Below, in pieces: positions 34,453 through 49,600 of a stretch of DNA of 64,000 nucleotides. Positions within the stretch are counted from its first letter, which is position 1; each line of letters begins with the position of its first letter. The notes beneath the pieces were generated by a model. That model had not been told where the DNA came from. It saw only the letters and a list, made by a program, of their open reading frames with translations, and ran no database searches. Origin of the DNA: Cercis canadensis (taxonomy: Eukaryota; Streptophyta; Magnoliopsida; Fabales; Fabaceae); assembly GCA_003255065.1 (NCBI GenBank), contig QAOA01000143.1, positions 124,001-188,000 on the forward strand, written 5' to 3'. Position numbers and translations under genes: made by a program.

Positions 34453-37400
34453 ATGAGTAGGCCTCTGATTTTCCAGCTATTTAATTTAAGCACTGCCTGT
34501 TTTTCCAAATTTATTCCTCTGCTTGATTATCAACATAAATTTTGATTTTGCAGATCCCAGAGATTCATACACAAAAACTCATGGCCAAAAGAAGAATTAC
34601 ACAAAAGCTTCCGCAAAGCTGGGAAAAGGTAATTATGTAATTCTTTTTGACATAGTTTTAGCTTCGAGACTAAATTGGAGATTGTGGATGTTTTTTTTTA
34701 GTTTGGGGCATTTTGAGATTCTAGGTCCAAAGGGTTGGAATTTATACCCTCTTCTTGACCTTTGGAAAGCTTCCTGATTAAGTGGGTGTGTTTATCTCTA
34801 TTTTAGGAAGATCTTTATTTTCTTTTTCTGGGCTGTGTTACTCTCATTGGTTTCTGGTGGTGATTTTGATGTGATTCGGTTCCCTAATGAGAAGTTGGAG
34901 GGGTTCTAGGGCTACTGTGAGTATGCGGGGTCTTGATAAATTTATTTGAGTCTGGCTTAATAAATGTTTCAATTTGTAATGCTAAATTTACTTGGTCTTT
35001 TTCTAGGGGGCAAGTCATGTCTTCTCTAATTGATTGTTTTTTAGTGACTACATCAAGCTGAGTTAGTTGCTTTAAGAACTGAAACCAGAAAATTGGTTGG
35101 GATGAGATAAAAAGCTAGTTAGAAACGGGAGATAAGGAGTCTGTATGTTCATTTATACAAGGACTTGGATAAATGAGTTTATGAATTGAGGTTAACTTAT
35201 AAATTTATAATGATATTACTACAAGGATTAGTACTAGTTTTGGAAAAACCTTCAAACATAAATACAGAATTTACTTTGATTTGCTTTCTATATACTGTAT
35301 TTTAATTTATTTGGCTACTAATGATTTGCAACCAACCCCTGCTCGTCAATGTGACACTAATATAGAATTCATTGATCTAGGCAACGGTGATGATGATCTT
35401 GCTTTTCAACTAATTGATGGAAATGGCAACTTCAACGATGAGGGACTGAAAGATTTTGCAAGGAAAGTAAATCTCCATCAATGTGGTTGTTCATATGCTG
35501 TAGTCGCTATAATGGGTCCACAGAGTAGTGGTATGCTTTATTCAACTTTCAATAACCTTATCGATATTTTTCTTTACCAAGAGAGCCTTAATTATATAAG
35601 GGAAAAACTGTAAATAATAGAAATATATTATGAATTTATACTTAACTCAAAAGTTCAGGTGCAACTTTCAATTGGATCAGTGGATGGGGTTGGTTAAGGG
35701 TCAATTAAACTTTTTCACCTTGAGCTATTACTCACATTGAAATTTCTCTCCTACATTTGTTGTCTGAACAAACCCCCCGTAATCTATCTGAAATCTTATA
35801 AATTACTAAATGGAGTTTAATGCCTTAATATCCAGAAAATATACGTTCTACCCCTATTTGGACGCATAGTTGAACAATTAAGTCATATAATGTGCTTCAA
35901 ATTGAAATGTGGGATTACTATTAGAGTGTATATTGCCAATAATACATATAGATTTGGGGTAATGTGCTCCGATAAAAAAAAAATTAAGTGGAGGGGCTGT
36001 AATTGGACTAATATTTGGTGAGTAAAGTGTAAGTGATATTATCACAAACACCAAGTAACTAACATGGTCTGAAAAAACTTGATATGTTCTTAACTGTCTT
36101 AATTTAGCATTGACATCTAAGAGTACAATTTTTGTTATTTCCTGGTTTCTACAGGTAAAAGCACATTACTCAATCATTTGTTTCATACCAATTTCAAGAT
36201 GATGGACGATTCTGTTGGAAGGCATGTGATTCTCAAATGCAAGTGTATATCTTATCGCTTATGATCAGTTCAATAACAACTACTATTGGATTTTTTAGGT
36301 TTCAAACAACTAATGGAATTTGGTTGGCAAGATGTCCTGACATACAACCTCTCACGCTTGTGATGGATATGGAGGGTACAGATGGAAGTGAAAGAGGAGA
36401 GGTTTGATCTTGGATTATTTTATTTGCCATAAATTCTGTTTCCAATATTTGACCATAATAATGATCGGTTATATTGCCATGCTTTTATTTTATTACCATT
36501 AGATAAATAGAGCTAGATTTCTAGTTGGGATATGGGAAAATGAGGATTTAAACCTGGGACCTTAACTATTTTCGAAGATCCCTGAACCAATTGTTCGCTG
36601 TGTGCTTATATTACCATGATTGATTTTAGCTTTCTCATAAAAATGAAATACAAATCAAACTCTAGTACATGAGATAAGACAGTGGAGGCCTCTTCAACCG
36701 TTCACAAATATGCTTTCTCCATTTACATGGGCTACTGATATAGTATCAATTACTAACCCTGATCTATTATTTCAATTTTCACCCTAAAATATCAATTTCA
36801 GCATATTGTCCCATACTCTATTTGTATGAGTGTTAGAGTAAATTTTACACGAATGTCGACTGAACTTTGCTGATTTTATGCCTACTTCCCCTCTATTTTC
36901 AAAATCTATATATATAAACCTAGTTAAGTAGCATATGTTAAGAATATTCTTTGTAAATGCCTTTTTTTAAAAAAAAAAATTATTGAAACATGACAATGAT
37001 TCAATTGCCCTTCTAAAAGTTGGTTAGATCATTAAAGTTCCAAAAGCATCAAGCAGCTAACAAAGAGCCAAAAGGATGGTCCATTATAGTCCATCCACTG
37101 CCTTGTCCATGGATAGCACACGGAGAGAGCAACAACATCATCTTTGGGGCTTAAGTTGTGAATTACCATGTCATCTCAAAAGCTTAAGTTGTTAGTGAAA
37201 GCCTATGAATAGTTTCTATATCTAACATGTCCTATAATGCAGAAGTCCTTTAGGGTTTGTGTTAGGATACCAGAAAATAAACTAGTAATTCCAGAGTTAG
37301 AGAACCAGAGAATCAAATAAAAGACTTAGGAGTATTATTCAATTCAATAGCTTCCCTACAATGGCCCAGAGCAATAGCTCCTCAGAGAAAGGATTCTCTG

Positions 37401-40400
37401 CCCAAGTCTAACAGTAAATTTACTCCCCACCCTCAAACAGAATTCTCCCCATTATAACTACCAGAACCGTACCCTCTCTTTCCTCTAACCAACTGCCACT
37501 AAGCTAAATATCTCTAACAAAATTCCCTTCTGCCCCTCCCTTCTTTCTCCTAGTGTAAACCCTCCATACTTTGGGCTTTGCATCTGGCTGAATACACCTA
37601 GGCTCAACCACTGAACTATGGACTCTATCATTGCCATCCTGTGGAAGCACAGCCTTGTCCTCAAGGCTGAAAGTGGGGAACTGGCTTTGTAACACTTCAA
37701 CATCTTCCCAGGTAGTGTCATCTGAGGATCCACCTTTCCATTTAACAAGGTACTGTTGGATAGAAGTGCCTGCCCTTAGGATAACTCTGCTGGCCAGAAT
37801 CTCTTCAGGTTCAACAGGGTCATCCAATGCAACCTCAAGATCATGAGGTAAGTCAGGTTCAACAGAATAGTTCCCGACTGCCCTTTTTAATTGGGAAACA
37901 TGAAAAACGGAATGAATTCTTGCAAGTGGAGGAAGCTTCAACTTGTAGGAAACCGTTCCAAACTTTGCCAAAATCTGATAAGGACCATAATACCTAGCAA
38001 CCAACTTCTGATTAATTCTCTTATGGACAGTTTGCTGTCTATGAGGACGTAGCTTTAAGAAAACCCATTCGCCCACTTGATAAGACTGCATAGTTCTATG
38101 TCTATCAGCAAACTTTTTCATGTGGTCTTGAGCTTTGTTCAGGTTGTATTTGAGCTGAGATAATGCTTCATCCCTGTCACTTAGTTCAACAGCCACTGCC
38201 TCCACTTTGGTCTCATTCCTCAAATATTTAATTAAAGTAGGAGCCTTTCTGCCATAGACAATCTCGAAAGGAGTAGAACCCGTAGAGGCATGGAATGAGG
38301 TATTATACCATAACTCTGCCCAGGATACCCAGTATGACCAGTGTTTTGGTTGTTCAGAAGCAAAGCAACGTAAATAAGTCTCAAGACATCTGTTGAGCAC
38401 TTCGGTTTGACCATCTGTCTCGGGATGGTAAGAAGAACTCATCTTCAGCAATGTACCCTGCATGCGGAAAAGTTCTCGCCAGAAATTACTGAGGAACAAG
38501 GGGTCACGGTCGCTGATTATGGATTGTGGGATCCCATGGAGCCGGACAATTTCTTTAACAAAGATTTCAGCCACAGTTGTGGCTGTATAAGGGTGTCGTA
38601 ACAGAATGAAGTGACCATATTTTGATAGTCGATCAACCACTACCAAGATAGCTTCATGACCTTTGGATTTTGGGAGGCCCGTTATGAAATCCATGGAGAT
38701 GTCTTCCCAAATTTGATTTGGAACTTGCAGCGGCTGAAGTAATCCTGCTGGGGAGGTTGCAGCATATTTTTGTCTCTGACATGTATCACAAGACTTGACA
38801 AACTCTTGGATGCATCTTTTCATCCCAAACCAGTACAAATTTCCAGCAATCCTTCTGTAGGTTCTTAGAAAACCCGAGTGTCCCCCAGTAGGAGAGGAAT
38901 GGAATTCTTTGAGTAACAGCTGAATGTGAGGAGAGGAGGCAGGTAAGACTAATCGATTTTTATAGAGAAGTACCCCTTGCTGGTGTGTGAAACCCGGTCT
39001 AGAATTTGGATCTTTTTGCAGGTCAGAAATGACCTTTTTGAGCTGGGAATCATGCTGGACCTCATGAGAAATACTGTCTCCATCTAACCAAACCGGATAG
39101 GAGATGATAGCCTGAAATTCCCCAGCTTCGTGCAAGCGTGACAGTGCGTCAGCAGCCTTGTTCTCCGGGCCTGGTTTGTACACCACTTGAAAATGATACC
39201 CTAAAAGCTTTGCCATCCATGATTGCTGATTGGGAGTGGTTATTTTCTGCTGCAGCAGGTGTTTCAAGCTCCTTTGGTCAGTATAAATGGTGAAAGTTCG
39301 TCCCAAAAGGTAGTGCCTCAAATGTTGAACCGCAAGAACTACAGCCATGAGTTCCTTGTCATAGGCCGATTTAGACACATGAGAGCTTGAAAATGCTTTG
39401 TTGAAGTAAGCAATAGGTCTAGATCTTGCATTAGGACTGCCCCAATCCCCGTACTCGAAGCATCACACTCCACTTCAAAAGGCCTTAAAAAATCTGGAAG
39501 GGTCAAAACAGGGGAGGTAGTCATGACCTCTTTGAGCTTCTTGAAAGCCTCTAGAGATGCTGGGCCCCATTGGAAATTGTCCTTTTTGGTGAGTTGACTG
39601 AGAGGCTTGGCAATTTGCCCATAACCTGCCACAAATTTCCGATAATAACCAGTCAAACCAAGGAACCCCCTTACTCCTTTAACCGTTTTGGGAACTGGCC
39701 AGTCTAAAACAGCTTGTATCTTGGCAGGATCAGCTGCCACTCCCTTCCCTGATATAACATGCCCAAGATACTCCACAAATTCTCTCCCAAAATTGCATTT
39801 TTTTCTGTTTACTACAAACTGATGCTTGGACAGAACTTCCAGCATAGTTGTTAAATGTTGTAAGTGTAATGACCAATCTGAACTATAAATCAGAATGTCA
39901 TCAAAGAACACCAGCACAAATTTCCTGAGAAAGGGTCGAAATAAGTCATTCATAGCAGCTTGAAAAGTTGCCGGAGCATTAGTAAGTCCAAATGGCATGA
40001 CTAAGAACTCATAGTGTCCATTATGAGTACGGAAAGCAGTCTTTGAAACATCAGCTTCCCTAACTCGAATTTGATGAAATTCTGATTTTAAATCTAGTTT
40101 GGAGAAAAAACAGGCACCATAAAGCTCATCCAGCAACTCATCCACAACAGGTATTGGATATTTATCCGGAATGGTGACCTTATTTAGAGCTCTATAGTCT
40201 ACACATAGCCTCCAAGAATCATCTTTCTTCTTAACTAGAAGTACAGGACTAGAGAAAGGGCTAGAGCTAGGCTGGATTGTACCTGTATGGAGCATTTCAG
40301 TAACTTGCCTTTCAATCTCTTCCTGATGGTGGTGAGGATACCGGTAGGGTCACACATTGATTGGCCCCTGCCCCTCTTGCAATACAATAGAATGCACGCA

Positions 40401-43400
40401 ATCTCTCCTAGGAGGAAGTCCCTTTATTTCCTGAAAAACAACTGCATAGTTTTCCAGTAAACATGACAATGCTTGCTCCTGTTGCTCTGTGAGTTCATGC
40501 TGTCCTCCTGCTTCTAATGCCTTCAAGGTGTGCAACCACCTAATGCCTCCTATTTCCAGAGAAGTTGCCTCCAAAAAACTATTTAATGGGGCTGAGTTTG
40601 GGATACCAGATTGTTTATGATTGGATGACCAACCAATTCCCAAATTCCCTTGCAAAGTCACCTGTCTCCCCCCTTGTTGAAAATCCATAGTCATATCTTG
40701 CCAATCCATCACCACCTTCCCCAAGGTTTTAAGCCAAGCTACCCCCAAAATAACATCCATTCCTCTTAACTCCAAGACATAAGCATCAATATGAAAATCC
40801 AAACCTCCCAACCGAATAACCAACCTAGTGCATTTTCCCCGGGCAAGTACTCTATGTCCATCACCCAACCTAATGCCCAATCTCTCGGTAAAACTCACCT
40901 TCAACCCCAAGGCCTGAGTTAATTCGGTGGAGATAAAGTTGTGGGTTGCTCCACTGTCTATTAGCACTACCAGGTCCACCCCTTGAAGCACGCCATCCAG
41001 CCCNACCTTCCCCAAGGTTTTAAGCCAAGCTACCCTCAAAATAACATCCATTCCTCCTAACTCCAAGACATAAGCATCAATCTGAAAATCCAAACCTCCC
41101 AACCGAATAACCAACCCAGTGCATTTTCCCCGGGCAAGTACTATATGTCCATCACCCAACCTAATGCCCAATCTCTCGGTAAAACTCACCTTCAACCCCA
41201 AGGCCTGAGTTAATTCGGTGGAGATAAAGTTGTGGGCTGCTCCACTGTCTATTAGCACTACCAGGTCCACCCCTTGAAGCACGCCATCCAGCCCCATAGT
41301 TCTAATCCTCGACCTTTCTTCCTCTGCCAGACCGAATAGCCCCACGGCCTTACACTCGAGTTCATCCTCTTCCTCGGAATCCCTCACCTCTATCGCCACT
41401 ATTTCGCCATCTGAGTTTACTGTCTCGTTTTCGCCCAGAATCAGTACTCTGAGTTGCTTTTCTGGGCATTGATGTAGAGGGTGATACCTCTCTCCACAGC
41501 GGAAGCATAATCCCTTCGCTTTCCGTTCCATCAACTCGGGATACGACATATGGCGAAGCCCCTTTGTCTTCTCCGGGAGTCCTCGGTGATCTCCATCGTT
41601 GCGACGAGGCGGCATCGACGTCGATGAAGAGGAGAATCTGTTTGGCATGTGACCCGAAAATGGTGACCTGGTTGCCTGACGGTTGCTACCTGAGGTCCAG
41701 CCTTCTTGGTTGGTGGCCTGGCCCACTGGGTTAGTAGAGCCCAGGTCTCTCGGACTCGGGTAAGGACGCGACCCGCCCTTCAACCCTGCTTCTCGACTAC
41801 TCTCTCCCCAGAATCGTCCCCGTAAGTGCTTCTCGCCAGCGCCTTCGTCTCTGGTCAGCTCATCTTCAATGTCTCTGGCCATTTTCATCATTTGCGCACG
41901 CGAGGTAGGATTCAACGTTCGTACCCTTCGTCGAATACTAGGCTGTAAGCCGCTCATGAAGTATCCCACATACTGTTCTTCAGGAAGTCGACTAACTTGG
42001 GAAGAAATTAGTTCGAACTTCTCGATGTATGTTTCTACAGCACCGGTTTGCTTTAGAGCAGAGAGTTCCTCAAATGGGTTCTCAAATTTCCGACCCCCAT
42101 ATCGAGCTATTAGTGCTCTCTTCAACTTATCCCAAGTCAAATTATCCTCTGTTTCATGAAGGAGATTAAACCAGTGTATGGTAGCCCCTTCCATACTAAG
42201 CCTGGCTAACTTGAGCTTAACCTCTTCAGAGGTGTTCTGTACTTCAAAATAAATTTCAGCTCTAGTAATCCACCCTACAGGATCGATGCCATTAAACAAA
42301 GGTAACTCTACCTTTCTTACTGACATCCTGTATTCCTCTAAGGGGTCGACCAGCACTTCTTCCACTCGGGGTTGCCTAGGAGACGGTGTAGACTTCTCTC
42401 CTGAGGAAGATGAACCTTCTTTTAACATTCGACTAACTTCCTGCAGCAAGGAGTGCTGCATATCCATCAGGGCAGACTTGAATGAGGACTGTATATCACC
42501 CATTCCAGCCCTTAACGATGACAATTCAGCCTCTAAAACATCCACTCTATCTGACATTTTTGGCATGAATTCCTTCTATGAATCCACTGATCCCTCTCTC
42601 ACAGAAATGAATCTGGCAGGTCGGACCAAATTGTTAGGATACCAGAAAATAAACTAGTAATTCCAGAGTTAGAGAACCAGAGAATCAAATAAAAGACTTA
42701 GGAGTATTATTCAATTCAATAGCTTCCCTACAATGGCCCAGAGCAATAGCTCCTCAGAGAAAGGATTCTTTGCCCAAGTCTAACAGTAAATTTACTCCTC
42801 ACCCTCAAACAGAATTCTCCCCATTATAACTACCAGAACCGTACCCTCTCTTTCCTCTAACCAACTACCACTAAGCTAAATATCTCTAACAGAATTCCCT
42901 TCTGCCCCTCCCTTCTTTCTCCTAGTGTAAACCCTCCATACTTTAGGCTTTGCATCTAGTTGAATACACCTAGGCTCAACCACTGAACTATGGACTCTAT
43001 CAGTTTGAAGCATGAACAAAGCACATGCATACTCATGCCTTGTGTTGAAATTATCAATCTTTTCACGGGTTGGTTATAGAGGCTTTGATACTATGCCAAA
43101 GAACTAATTCATCCAAAATGCTTAAGATGTTAGGTGAATGCTCTAAAATTGTTTCATATATAACAATTACTTGATATATTAGTCATGAGAAGTAAAATTT
43201 TGTACGAGTTGTGGAAATTTTATAATTTCATTTTTGAGAAACAAAATTAAAAAGGTAATGTTAATGAACTTGCTAAACATTTCAATCTTAGCTATTTTTG
43301 ACATTGCAAAATCCATTTATCATGTAAAATCATAAAGGATATAGAATAAATGGTCATTATTGATTACAAATAAAATTTATAGTATAGTCATTTTTTTTTC

Positions 43401-43656
43401 ATTTTTATATAATTTAATCATCAAATAATTTAGCTAATACAACTAGATTGTCATTATGATACTTCTTCTCAAGTGATTATCACTAGAAAATTCGAATTGA
43501 GTAATAAATCAGAAAGAATATGTGCAATATTTCCTATATATCATATACTTATTTCCTCATACACGGTTTTATTTTCTTTTCAGGATGAAACTGCATTTGA
43601 AAAACAGAGTGCTCTTTTTGCTCTGACTATAGCAGATGTTGTTTTAATAAATATGT

Positions 43657-43694
<38 letters not shown>

Positions 43695-46600
43695 NTTTTA
43701 AAAAAAAAGAAAAGAAAGTTGCTTAATCTTTAGTATGACGTATAAGGTATTGCTACAAATTTATTCAATTTCTGCACAAGAAAATTGTGCTTCTCAGTCT
43801 CATTACATTTGTGTTTTTTCTTTCACATAGGTGGTGTCAAGACATTGGCCGTGAGCACGCTGCTAATAAGCCTCTTTTGAGAATTGTATTTCAGCAGGTA
43901 TATATGCATTTTGGCAGGAATATCTAACTTTTGCTGCCAAAAGTAACCTCTAACAACATATTGGTTACTGTGTTTGTTTTAATATGTTTTAGGCCATGAT
44001 CCAATTCTGTAATAAACCACGTAAAACGACCTTGATGTTTGTTGTACGTGACAAAACCAAGGTGCGTATTTTATTCTAATGTATGACATAGCATTGCAAC
44101 TTGTATTTATCTTTCTTTTCGCCATCAGACTTTTATTAATGTGTATTGAACTCCATTTTCCTTACACAGTCACCAGAAAATGTTTTAGAAGCTAAACTGA
44201 AAGAGGATATTGAAAAGGTAACCAGTGACCTATCCCTTTGTCATATTTTATAATACAAAGATTTGTCAAATGGTTGTCTTCTCAAACTTTCTTTTCTTCT
44301 GTGTTTTTCTGCAGATATGGGCCTCCATTCTTACGCCATCAGGAAGCAGCAATCTCCAGCTCTGTAATTTTTTTAAAGTAATTTGAGGCACTCCATTATC
44401 TTTTTTAATAATTCTAGAGTATTATGCTAAAAAACACTTTCAGAACTATTGAGCATTTTCTCTTGTTGTGCAATTTGACAGGTTGAAGTTGTATTTCTTC
44501 CTAATTATGAAGAAAAGGAAGAAGATTTTAAATTGAAGGTATTACTATATAGATAATTAGATATGCATCCAATGCACGTGAATGAAAGTTTATTGTTCAA
44601 TATACCAATGGTGGAAAGTAAAACATATAACAAGTGACTTAAATTTTATGTGTAATGAATGAAATTGTACCATCAGTAATCTTCAATTGGTTTAATAATT
44701 TTTTAATTCAAAAACACATTTTTGGCCTAAAATCAGAAGAGTCATTACATGGATGGTCATGTTTGATTATAATTAAGAATTTTAATTTAGTCTCTTTGAT
44801 AGTTTCTGTATGAGTTTTTAATTTAAAACACTAACTCATGTTAAGTAGAGTATCATTAAGATAATTTCTGTGAAGTGTTTATCACAAAATGGTATAAAAT
44901 AAGTCACTCGTAAAATATTAAGCTGCAACATGCATTTCAATTTCAAACTTTCTGCTTCCCCTTAAATACCTAATATACTCGACCCTTAGGAAGTACCAAA
45001 AGAATTATTTATTCATTTGTTGTTGCTGTTATTATTATAGTTATGATTATTTTTTTGTTTCTTCTGCAGGTTAAAAATTTAAAGCAACGATTTGTTCATT
45101 CCACTGCACCAGGTGGTCTTGCAGATGCAGGGGATAAAAAAAACCCAGCTTCAGGATTCTCAATGATGGCACAGAATATATGGAAAGACATCATGGAAAA
45201 TAAGGACCTAGACATTCCTGCCCATAAGGTGATTTTTCTTTGGGAAACTTATTTAGAGTTATTTAAAGTTCACCTATATATGTTATAACCGAGCTACACA
45301 TCCAGATCAGATCATCGAGTAGCTTCTATTTGTAAAAGAGTAATGTAACTTAGATACTTGGAATTATCTCACTATTTAAACTCAACTGAATCCACTTAAC
45401 CGATATAAAGTAGTGTTATATTCACTAATATGTCACAAACATTTATCTGCCTGGCCAAAGCTGATTCAGTCAGTAGTAGTCCGTTGATATGGGATTTAGG
45501 GAGAATAGAGAGAATCTGTAACATTATGTATAAAGAGTTTTTGGAGTGGGTTGGATGGAATTTTGGGAGGGCATAAGCTACCTTCTTATTGTTTAGCCTC
45601 TAGTGGACCCAAAAAAACATGCGATTCAGTGTCTGGGCACCACTCAATAATCACACATTTTTGAAGTGATCTGCATAATAACGATATACATGACTAAATA
45701 ACCACGCCAGGCTGTAAAACACCAAATAAGGATATTGTAAAGCACGTAGTACTAACTTATAATATAGTCCAATGCTTAATCATTAGAAATAATGGCGCCA
45801 CCGACATTCATAGTTTATATCAGAAATAGATAACTGTATATATCGTCTTTGTAGCCAAAAGGAAAAACAAAAATGAAAACCTTTTGATGCTAAGACAATA
45901 ATAATTTGAGATCTCAAATTTTATTTCTCATTCCTCTATATCTTCTGTTAAAACATATAGCTGTATTTATCTAATGATAAAAAAACCATAATTAATTTTA
46001 TTTTAACTATTTAATGCTGTTAAGAAAACTTTTCTCCTCTCATCTTGTTCAATCCACTCGTATAGCTTTTATTCGCATGTCAAGCAGAAACCAATTTCAT
46101 CCATCCAACAACTAAGTTAAATCCAGAAATCTTCAACATAGAATTTTGAATATTTGTTTGTGTTTCGTTATTAGTTATATTCTCTTTTCTATTCTTGGTT
46201 CGANAAACCATAATTAATTTTATTTTAACTATTTAATGCTGTTAAGAAAACTTTTCTCCTCTCATCTTGTTCAATCCACTCGCATAGCTTTTATTCGCAT
46301 GTCAAGCAGAAACCAATTTCATCCATCCAACAACTAAGTTAAATCCAGAAATCTTCAACATAGAATTTTGAATATTTGTTAGTGTTTCGTTATTAGTTAT
46401 ATTCTCTTTTCTATTCTTGGTTCGAGAGATAAATGTTTCATTTCTTACAGGTTATGGTGGCAACTGTACGCTGTGAAGAGATAAAAAATGAACTGTATGA
46501 TTCTTTTCAAATGAATGAGGTATAGAAACTAACTGTTTTCATATTGCAGAACCTCTTGAAATTTTGTTATTCGTATCTATCCTCTAAATGGTTTCACGTT

Positions 46601-49600
46601 GATTACCCAGGATTGGTGTAACTTGCACAAGGATGCACAGTTTGGTTTCGTTCCTGATTTTCAGAAAATAGTGAATTCAATTCTCAACACCTGTGTTTCA
46701 AAGTTAGTATTTTCGTTTTTATGTGTTATCTGTTTTTTTAGTATCAATGTCAACATTTGCATTGTATGTAGTATCCGTACTCATTTTTTTTCAAATTAAA
46801 GTAAAGAAAATACTACCATTTAGTTTCTAAAAGAGGCACCCATTATCAATTTAGTCCCTAATCTTTAATTTTTTTTTTAAATTGAATATCTGAATTTTCA
46901 AACTTTGGTTTCTTCCTTGAATGGCTTGAATGAGATTTTACCCAAGTTAATTAAGCTCATTTTATATTTCTTTGATTCTAGGTATGATGCAGAAGCGTTA
47001 TATTTTGATGAAGAAGTAACAAATGCAAAGCGAGAGGAGCTTCTTCATCAATTGTTACAAGTAATTTCTTCTACTATCAACCTTGCACATACAAAACATT
47101 TATTGTACAATGGGATTGTTTATTTATTTTTTTTTATTTTTTTTGATATGATATAAAATGGGATTGCTAGCGGCTTCATCAATTGTTTTTATTTTATTTA
47201 TTTTTTTACGTGACAATATGAAGGATTGAACCTTAAGCACTAATTGGCAGCTAAGTAATAAAAACAGTAGATGTAATAATATATATATATATATATAGAC
47301 ACATACACAAGTTTGTAACCCTTATTTTGTAAAAGTAAAACATATGCAACTTGAACTTGTAAGGGAGGGCATGAAAGGCCTAAGATAAAATAGAAATGGT
47401 TTCCTTATTGTATGCAATTCAAATGCAATATAATTTGACAGACTTTCGCTTTATTTGGTTTTGCCCATCTATGTATGCTGTAGTAATATGTTAATCAAAA
47501 ATTTATTTTTTATAGTAAATTAAGTTTTATGGATTTAATTATACAATAACCCTTCAATAATTTTTTTAAGGTTAGTCGGGGCAAGTGCATATCTAACATA
47601 TAGGCAATAATTTGAGAAACCAAATTTATAAAGATGTTTGTGACTTTATCTTCAGTCTTGCAAAAGTTCGGCACAATGTCCTCTTCTTCAACATTCTCTC
47701 TAAGAAAACTGAAAACTGAGTTCATTGTGTTTGGTGCAATTATGAAAGTCTAGATTATTGCAATGGCTAAATGTCAGAAAAGATTGTGGAGGGGGAACCT
47801 TGGTCTTGCAATGTATTATACTTTAGCTAATGATAAAGCCATGGATGTTTCTTTGACAACCATGAGACAACATTGTTTCCTAAGAAAATTGAGCAACCTG
47901 ATGTACTTATTCTATCATCAGTGGAGCTAGTCCATCCGTATTAGTGTAACCACTCAACTAATTGTGTTCTTGAGCTTGGCATAAAATACCATAGTTATTG
48001 TTGCATGACATATCTTAGAGTGCACTTGTCTGTTTCCTAGTGTTGCTTGTTTCTTTGTTTTGGTCTTTTGGGCCATGGTGTTGCTTGCTAGGCTCACTCA
48101 TAAATCTAGCAGCGATACTGACAGATTACAACGTAAATAATGTCTGGTCTTGTAAAAATGACGTAAATGATCAGTGACCTCACAAATTTTCTATACAAGC
48201 TCTTGTTTGCCTTATCCATTTCATCTTTTTTTGAAAGATTCTCTTTAGCAATTATTGTAGTAGAAACTAGTTCGCAATCTACAGCATATTTCTTTTGAGA
48301 AAGAAAACTTCTTCCATTTTCTTGCTTCACTTGCACGCTAAGAAAGTACTCCATAAGACTGAAATCAGCTAAAATTGATTCCTCATGGCCTTTACAAAAT
48401 CTTCTATCAAGTGATCATTAGTTCCCATGTCAATCAATTTTAAGTACTTTTTGAGAGAGATCTACAGAATAACAAGATGAAGAAATGTATTAAAATCTTT
48501 CCCAAGTACTTATTTGGAATTCTTTTGACTTTCAACATGCTCTTTGCCATTCCAGCAATGCTACTATACTAAGGCATTATTTCTGCAAAATTAATTATAT
48601 TTTCCTCCTCTATATTTCTTAGCTTGTCGAACCTGTATATCAAGCTATGGTGAATCATTTAAGGCTGGAACATTTGAAGAAATTCATGGAAGCATTTGAT
48701 AAGGATTCAGATGAACATAACAGGTTTTCAACGGTTGCTGATCGTATCCAGTATTGTTTACTTGAATTTGACAAAGACTGTGCAGGTAATGTGACAGTTA
48801 GACAGGTTTCTTTATAAATAACTGGTGAATTTCTTAGTTCTTTATGGGATTCATGTTTTATAATGTTAAACTTTGTAATCACTTTTATGTAAGTTTGTTA
48901 TATTGAAATTGTAGCATTTACCCTTAGAAAGAGTAGTGGATTTAAGCCACAACAAATCCCAAGGGAGATTAAAAAGATTATAATTAAATTTCATGTAGCA
49001 TTTATCCTTAGTTATAACATCTCTTGGGTTCTATATATTCTTTGATGTCATAACTAATATATGTAGAAACAATGTATGTATGTGCACTGGAAGAGTTCGA
49101 TGAGCATAGTTAGCTGACAAGTGATCTAATGTAAATGTTCATATTTCAATGGATACAATGTTAGTACTTTTTTTTCATTTGCGAGAAGTTTTGTTAATTA
49201 TAGAAAGGATTTGACCTATCTAGATTGAAGAATTAGGAGGCTATACAATATAATACACTGATAACTTAACCTTGCAGCTATCAGAGTTGATCGAGCAAAA
49301 TGGGACACATTGAAAGCAAAAGCTAAACTTCAGAGTGATATGAATTCATACACTCGTACCAAACATGAAGACAAACTGGCCTATAAAATCAGACGACTTT
49401 ATGAGGTATCACATTTATAGTTCATATTTATACAACTAAAAAATCATTGTCTGCAAAAAGAAAAGTTTAAAATGACATATTTGGTAAGTAATTCCAAGGT
49501 ATCGAATATAATGTAAATGTATGCCAATTTACCCAACCATTGTATATTGTATGCGTCAAACTTTAAGGGCGTGTTTAGTTACAGGAAATTTTCAGTTTCT

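Larger units (their letters stand above)
37260..43002 (-). mobile_element. Ty3/gypsy chromovirus (Reina-like), both LTRs present, broken
   Basis: A 5.74-kb element in intron 5 of RHD3-like gene 3, opposite to the gene. Both LTRs are 371 bp (TG...CA, starting TGATAGAGTCC on the minus strand) and the 5-bp target duplication GTTTG is intact (37255-37259, 43003-43007); block 1 has the empty site near 5470. Parts on the minus strand: primer-binding site next to the LTR (42613-42628), gag with a CCHC knuckle, aspartic protease (LIDSGA), reverse transcriptase (FFDDI), RNase H, integrase with HHCC and DDE parts, GPY/F module and C-terminal chromodomain. The pol end reaches into the 3' LTR. LTRs differ at 7 of 371 sites, about 1.9%, roughly 0.7 million years at 1.3e-8 per site per year. 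It looks nearly whole but is broken in about three places, partly through an assembly join. Confidence 0.92.

Noticed and set aside
40714-41294. Biological duplication of the protease domain in the gypsy element
   Set aside because: The two copies abut exactly at a single N, the same pattern as at seven other joins in the window.
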